From Bacteroidales bacterium (GTDB taxonomy: Bacteria > Bacteroidota > Bacteroidia > Bacteroidales > UBA4181): 18,493 nt of DNA. The notes below the pieces were generated by a model, which was not told where the DNA came from, made no database searches, and was given only the letters and a program-made list of their open reading frames with translations. This document shows positions 14,971 through 18,493 of the stretch, piece by piece. The translations under genes were made by a program, and so were the position numbers. Each line of letters opens with the position of its first letter. The first letter of the stretch is position 1. The stretch covers positions 1 to 18,493 of the forward strand of contig JAQVSH010000011.1 in assembly GCA_028700615.1 (NCBI GenBank), given 5' to 3'.

Positions 14971-16371
14971 ATGTCCAGTCAACCAATAAAGCGATTAGGT
15001 ACAAACTTTGTATTGCTTTTAGGGATCATCTTTCTTGTTTTGTTTTGTACGAAACAGAAGGAAGTCCCTATTGGAAAGAATTCATTTGCTATTTTTAGCG
15101 ATTTACATGTTCCCGGAGGATTTGAATGGTCTAACACGGCATGGATCAACCTTTCGGTAAGAATTACAGATATGTCTGGGACGCCGATGAATGCGTTGGA
15201 TGGTCAGCCTTTGGATCTGCTGGATATGCATGGGCGTAGGTTGCAGAGAATGGTCGTTGTTTCCGGAAAGGTGGATTTTTCGGTGATGCTTGACAAAAAC
15301 AAAGATAAATTGAAAATTTTCTCACCGGTTACCGGGAAAATGGTAATGGTGAGTGCTGCTTCTTCAAAAGTAAATTTTCAGGATACTACCCGATATCCTG
15401 CTAGTTATCTGGATTTACCGGATTCTGACGGAGATAGGATTCCCGATATATATGATGATTTTAAATGGAATTCAAGAAAGGCTTTTCGGGAATGTTTTCC
15501 TGCAGATGGATTTCTTCCGGAAGGAGATTCTGTAAATCATTCCGGAGGACAGTATCTTTATCAGATCTATGAAGATTTATGGCCCGTTATGGGGGATTAC
15601 GATCTAAATGATTTGGTTCTGGCTTCAAAATTGGAGTGGGTAAAAGATAGCAATAATTATCTGGTCAGCGGCAGTTATATTGGTAAGATTTGGGCTGTGG
15701 GTGCTTATATATCAGCCCCATATGGATTAGGGCTTGAGTTTTTCAAGAGGGAAAAGGAAAGTCTTATTTATCTTCCTGACGGGAGTGTCTCCCTGGCATC
15801 CTCTGAGTCTTTTACCCATTTGGATGAGCGTCTGAATAATGGGATTGTCGTTTTTGATGATGTGTTTAAGATTATGGATCCGTATTATAATAATATCGGC
15901 GGATCATGGGGAGTTTCCGGCATTCCGAAGACTGTTCCGATTTCTTTTACCTTCAGAAAAGGTTCCCGGATTCGGAATTTTGAAGTGCTTCCCTATATTT
16001 TTTGTACATCCAATCCGACCAGGCAGGTCAGGCCTTTCGGGACTCCTCCGACAGCTTATGCAGATATGACTATGTTCCGCAATGCGGATGATTGCTCTCC
16101 ACTTTCCTGGGAATGGAAAGCAGGAAGAAGGTTTTCTTCCCCTTTGAAGAATGAAGAGGCTTTTTACAGGACGGCTAAAAATCTGCCCTGGGTGATCGAT
16201 TTTATCAGTTCGGATTACAAAGTCCCGGTTGAAAAGACGTCTATTCTTGAAGCTTATCCTGAATTTCAAAAATGGGCAGAGTCGGGTGGAACTGAAAACA
16301 AGAAATGGTATGATTATCCTGATTTAGAGAAAACAATTTCAGTTCCGGAGGAGGAAGCCAAAAGATTATAG
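14971..16371 (+). CDS. LruC-domain lipoprotein (first copy)
   Basis: A 466-residue lipoprotein. The signal peptide ends at the lipobox LVLFC, lipidated Cys26, so it is anchored in the envelope, perhaps exposed at the surface. A beta-rich N-terminal part (about 45-140) precedes a calcium-binding-like loop, DSDGDRIPDIYDDF (151-164), then the LruC/DUF4842 signature YEDLWPVMGDYDLNDLVL (200-217) and a long beta-rich C-terminal region ending in AYPEFQKWAESGG. LruC-domain proteins are named after a Leptospira lipoprotein; in Bacteroidota they are common lipoproteins of unknown role. It is paralogous over its whole length to the next gene. No terminator follows. Promoter copy A lies 28 bases upstream, divergent from the DUF47-pit unit. 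Confidence 0.88.
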   Translation: MSSQPIKRLGTNFVLLLGIIFLVLFCTKQKEVPIGKNSFAIFSDLHVPGGFEWSNTAWINLSVRITDMSGTPMNALDGQPLDLLDMHGRRLQRMVVVSGKVDFSVMLDKNKDKLKIFSPVTGKMVMVSAASSKVNFQDTTRYPASYLDLPDSDGDRIPDIYDDFKWNSRKAFRECFPADGFLPEGDSVNHSGGQYLYQIYEDLWPVMGDYDLNDLVLASKLEWVKDSNNYLVSGSYIGKIWAVGAYISAPYGLGLEFFKREKESLIYLPDGSVSLASSESFTHLDERLNNGIVVFDDVFKIMDPYYNNIGGSWGVSGIPKTVPISFTFRKGSRIRNFEVLPYIFCTSNPTRQVRPFGTPPTAYADMTMFRNADDCSPLSWEWKAGRRFSSPLKNEEAFYRTAKNLPWVIDFISSDYKVPVEKTSILEAYPEFQKWAESGGTENKKWYDYPDLEKTISVPEEEAKRL

Positions 16372-16486
16372 TTTCTCTTATATTTTGATTAACAGATGAT
16401 TAAAGGGTATGACGCTCTTTTTCTTGACAGAAACACCCTGATCAGAGATTATTTTTCAAAAAAACATCATTTTATTCCAATAAATG

Positions 16487-16546
16487 TTGGAAATGTAATT
16501 TTTATTGTAGTAATTAGCCTTACAATATGTAGGTGTTTTCCTTACA
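16487..16546 (+). promoter_or_regulatory. Promoter with tandem TGTA-N11-TACA operator, copy B (upstream of second LruC gene)
   Basis: TTGG (16487-16490), 20 bases, then TAATTAG (16511-16517) at the -7 place. Two complete units, TGTA-N11-TACA, lie at 16506-16524 and 16528-16546, 3 bases apart. The block from TTGGAAATGT onward matches copy C base for base at most positions and with the same spacing. The gene starts 88 bases downstream. The short open frame from 16396 to 16593 is only the shadow of this region. The gap 16372-16634 holds no convincing gene and no terminator. Confidence 0.6.
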
Positions 16547-16634
16547 ACGCAAAGAATCCGCATAAGGGATTATTGTGTGTTGTAAGTATTTGATATATAG
16601 GCAGGTAAACAAAGTAAACTTTAATTCTTGTGCG

Positions 16635-17993
16635 ATGAAACGTTTTGTGTTGTTGTTCTCTGTCTTCCTGGTCATACTATCTTCTTGTGTTAAGCAAGAT
16701 GAAATACCAGAGGGTGAGGTAAAAAGTTTTGATGAGCTTGTTGTTCCATCCGATTTCACATGGTCGGGGATTTCCCGTTATAATTTGTCAGTGATTATTA
16801 AAGATTTGTCAGGGGTTTCCAGCGCTTTACTGAACGGGCAACCTATGGATTTGGTGGATATGGATGGGAACAGAATGCAGAGGGTTATTGTTGAGGAGGG
16901 CAAAGCTGAATTTTCTGTATTGTTGGATAAGAATTTAACTAAGTTGATGGTGTCCGATCCTGTTTCAGGGACATCGGTTCAGGTGAAGGTGACTTCTTCA
17001 GAGACAAATTTTACGGTATCTTCTTCTTCCTCTTATCAGAATCTGTCCGATACAGACAGCGACGGAGTGGCTGATTTGTATGATGATTTTCCATCAGATG
17101 CTTCAAAATCTTTTGTGGAAACTTTTCCGGCTTCGGCTTCTTATGCTGTGAATCCTTCTTCCGGATCAGTTTTAACCAAAGCGGATCCTTCAGACGAAGA
17201 ATATTATTTTCAGATCTTTGAGGATCTCTGGCCTTCCAAAGGGGATTTTGATATGAATGATTTGATTGTCGCTTCCAGAATAACCTGGGTTAAGACCGGC
17301 AACTATGTTTCCTCCGGATCGGTTAATGCAAAAATTTGGGCTGTAGGTGCTTATATTACTTTGCCCAGCGGGTTGGGATATGAATTTTTTAAGAGCGGAA
17401 GCGGAATGTTATATTACCTCAATGAAGGAACGGTTACCTTCACTTCAGGAGAAGCTTATACACATCAGGATGAAGCGGTAAGTAACGGTATTGCATTCTG
17501 GGATAATATTTTAGGGGTTGTTAATCCTTATTATAACAATGTGGGAGGAGACTGGGGTGTGTCAGGCACTCCTAAGGATGTTTCTTTCTCTTTCTCTGTT
17601 TTGACTTCAGCCAAAGTAAGGACCCTGGATATTCTTCCCTATTTTTATTATACTGAGGACAAAACTCATCAAATCAGATTTTTCGGATCTCCTCCGACAA
17701 TCTCGGCGGACATGAGTTTATTTAGAACGGAAGATGATGATTCTCCGATATCCTGGACTCAGGGAGGCGGATTTAATTATCCTTTACAGAATACAGCAGC
17801 TTTTTACAGAACTTCTGCCAATCATCCCTGGGGTGTTCAGTTTATTTCCAATGACTTTAGGGTTCCCCTGGAGAAGACTTCAATCATTGCTGCATACCCT
17901 GAATTTCAGGAATGGGCTGAAAGTGGCGGATCTTTAAATCCGGAATGGTATTTTTATCCCGATGAGGATTTAACTATACCGGTTCTTCCGTAA
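16635..17993 (+). CDS. LruC-domain lipoprotein (second copy)
   Basis: A 452-residue lipoprotein. The start is the Met of MKRFVLLFSV; the frame is open 20 codons further up, but that part is not signal-like. The lipobox is VILSSC, lipidated Cys18. The domain order is the same as in the first copy: N-terminal beta region with a matching LNGQPMDLVDMDGNRMQR stretch (LDGQPLDLLDMHGRRLQR in copy one), calcium-loop-like DTDSDGVADLYDDF (139-152), LruC signature FEDLWPSKGDFDMNDLIV (195-212), KIWAVGAYI, YYNNVGGDWGVSGTPK, and the ending YPEFQEWAESGG. It differs by a Ser-rich stretch before the calcium loop. It has its own promoter copy B and ends before a perfect hairpin terminator. Confidence 0.9.
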   Translation: MKRFVLLFSVFLVILSSCVKQDEIPEGEVKSFDELVVPSDFTWSGISRYNLSVIIKDLSGVSSALLNGQPMDLVDMDGNRMQRVIVEEGKAEFSVLLDKNLTKLMVSDPVSGTSVQVKVTSSETNFTVSSSSSYQNLSDTDSDGVADLYDDFPSDASKSFVETFPASASYAVNPSSGSVLTKADPSDEEYYFQIFEDLWPSKGDFDMNDLIVASRITWVKTGNYVSSGSVNAKIWAVGAYITLPSGLGYEFFKSGSGMLYYLNEGTVTFTSGEAYTHQDEAVSNGIAFWDNILGVVNPYYNNVGGDWGVSGTPKDVSFSFSVLTSAKVRTLDILPYFYYTEDKTHQIRFFGSPPTISADMSLFRTEDDDSPISWTQGGGFNYPLQNTAAFYRTSANHPWGVQFISNDFRVPLEKTSIIAAYPEFQEWAESGGSLNPEWYFYPDEDLTIPVLP

Positions 17994-18014
17994 TTTGTTT
18001 GAACTATTTTATAG

Positions 18015-18051
18015 AAAAGCCTAAAAGATCAAAAAATCTTTTAGGCTTTTT
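18015..18051 (+). terminator. Intrinsic terminator after second LruC gene
   Basis: A perfect 15-bp stem (18015-18029 with 18036-18050, arms AAAAGCCTAAAAGAT and ATCTTTTAGGCTTTT), loop of 6 bases, ending in a short T-run. It starts 21 bases after the stop. Confidence 0.92.
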
Positions 18052-18160
18052 ATTCATGTTGAAAATTGAAATTCAATGATTTATGCATTTTTTATTTCGT
18101 TGTAATATAATATTAATTATCTAAAAAAACAAATATTTTGTGTATAGTTTTTTAAAACAA

Positions 18161-18221
18161 TTGGAAATGTTCTTTTTATTGTAGTAATTTGCCTTATGAA
18201 ATTGTAGGGTGATTCCTTACA
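18161..18221 (+). promoter_or_regulatory. Promoter with tandem TGTA-N11-TACA operator, copy C (no LruC gene follows)
   Basis: TTGG (18161-18164), 20 bases, then TAATTTG (18185-18191). Units: TGTA-N11-TATG at 18180-18198 and TGTA-N11-TACA at 18203-18221, 4 bases apart. The element is downstream of a strong terminator, so it must serve something to its right. In the window only the 98-bp repeats follow, starting 47 bases on. Confidence 0.6.
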
Positions 18222-18267
18222 AAAAGCTATAAAAAGCTTGATTTGTTAGGAAGCCTAAAGATAAAAT

Positions 18268-18365
18268 TATGAACCGAACATGTTGCTTTGCAGCGCCCAA
18301 GAGTATGATAATACTTTCCAGCAACATGGAGCTGCATACTACCATTAAAAAGAAAATTATTATAG
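18268..18365 (+). repeat. 98-bp tandem repeat, unit 1
   Basis: First of two identical units. Inside are CATGTTGCT (18279-18287) and AGCAACATG (18320-18328), a perfect 9-bp inverted repeat, enclosing AGTAT-GATA-ATACT (18302-18315). Also GCAGC (18290-18294) with GCTGC (18331-18335), and AGTATG (18302-18307) with CATACT (18335-18340), an alternative pairing that excludes the first. An ATG at 18269 opens a 33-codon frame that ends at 18370, overlapping the next ATG as ATGA. Confidence 0.85.
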
Positions 18366-18463
18366 TATGAACCGAACATGTTGCTTTGCAGCGCCCAAGA
18401 GTATGATAATACTTTCCAGCAACATGGAGCTGCATACTACCATTAAAAAGAAAATTATTATAG
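18366..18463 (+). repeat. 98-bp tandem repeat, unit 2
   Basis: Identical to unit 1 as far as I can read, with its inverted repeats shifted by 98 (CATGTTGCT at 18377-18385, AGCAACATG at 18418-18426). After it only TATGAA of a third unit is left, then the sequence diverges. The 33-codon frame recurs at 18367-18468. The unit length is not a multiple of three, so the two frames differ. Confidence 0.85.
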
Positions 18464-18493
18464 TATGAAACACCCATGACGATATAGACGTCC

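Noticed and set aside
16396..16593. Plus-strand open frame of 65 codons between the two LruC genes
   Set aside because: It runs through promoter copy B, resembles no protein, and its codon use looks like AT-rich intergenic DNA.
18268..18463. CRISPR array
   Set aside because: There are only two directly adjoining 98-bp copies with no spacers between them.
18269..18468. Two 33-codon ORFs as real genes
   Set aside because: They start well and overlap as ATGA, but the peptide is unrecognised and the stretch is dominated by inverted repeats; kept as part of the repeat finding only.

Overview
The window looks like chromosomal DNA of a Bacteroidota (Bacteroidales-type) bacterium. It is AT-rich. 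Several promoters resemble the Bacteroidota TTTG-N19/20-TAnnTTTG type, and most starts lack a strong Shine-Dalgarno sequence. It has the exbB-exbD-exbD-tonB order with long periplasmic ExbD domains, and LruC-domain lipoproteins. I cannot fix the genus. No rRNA, tRNA, insertion sequence, phage gene or CRISPR array was seen.

Layout. (1) 1-2126, minus strand: a Tat-exported SnoaL/NTF2-like protein (cut by the window edge) behind a double-length MoaF-family protein. (2) 2384-3205, plus: an Fpg/Nei-like protein of the MIELPE type that lacks the usual catalytic residues. (3) 3271-5102, minus: a methyltransferase and the ribosome-assembly GTPase RsgA, coupled by an ATGA overlap, with a hairpin terminator after rsgA. 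(4) 5103-6179: mostly intergenic. It holds two tandem hairpins, a small two-helix membrane protein with a good -7 box, and a nested inverted repeat. (5) 6180-12350, plus: a Ton energising cluster made of a PstS-like lipoprotein, a large TPR protein, ExbB, two ExbD and TonB, closed by a strong terminator. (6) 12575-13027: an unrecognised four-helix membrane protein whose stop codon abuts that of the convergent phosphate transporter unit. (7) 13028-14696, minus: a DUF47/PhoU-like accessory protein followed by a PiT phosphate transporter. (8) 14883-18493, plus: two paralogous LruC-domain lipoproteins, each behind the same kind of promoter/operator element. A third copy of the element is followed not by an LruC gene but by a perfect 98-bp tandem repeat that folds back on itself and runs towards the window end.

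How they work together: ExbB, ExbD and TonB form the inner-membrane motor that uses the proton gradient to power outer-membrane TonB-dependent transporters. The PstS-like lipoprotein and the TPR protein are encoded with the motor, so they probably belong to the same envelope process. No pstC, pstA or pstB lies in the window. The PiT/DUF47 pair imports inorganic phosphate on its own. The LruC lipoproteins are surface or envelope proteins of unknown function.

The least explained part is 14883-18493. There, six copies of a TGTA-N11-TACA motif, in three tandem pairs, overlap promoter-like boxes, and the third pair leads into the 98-bp repeats. This looks like a small regulon or variable locus with its own regulator, which is not in the window.
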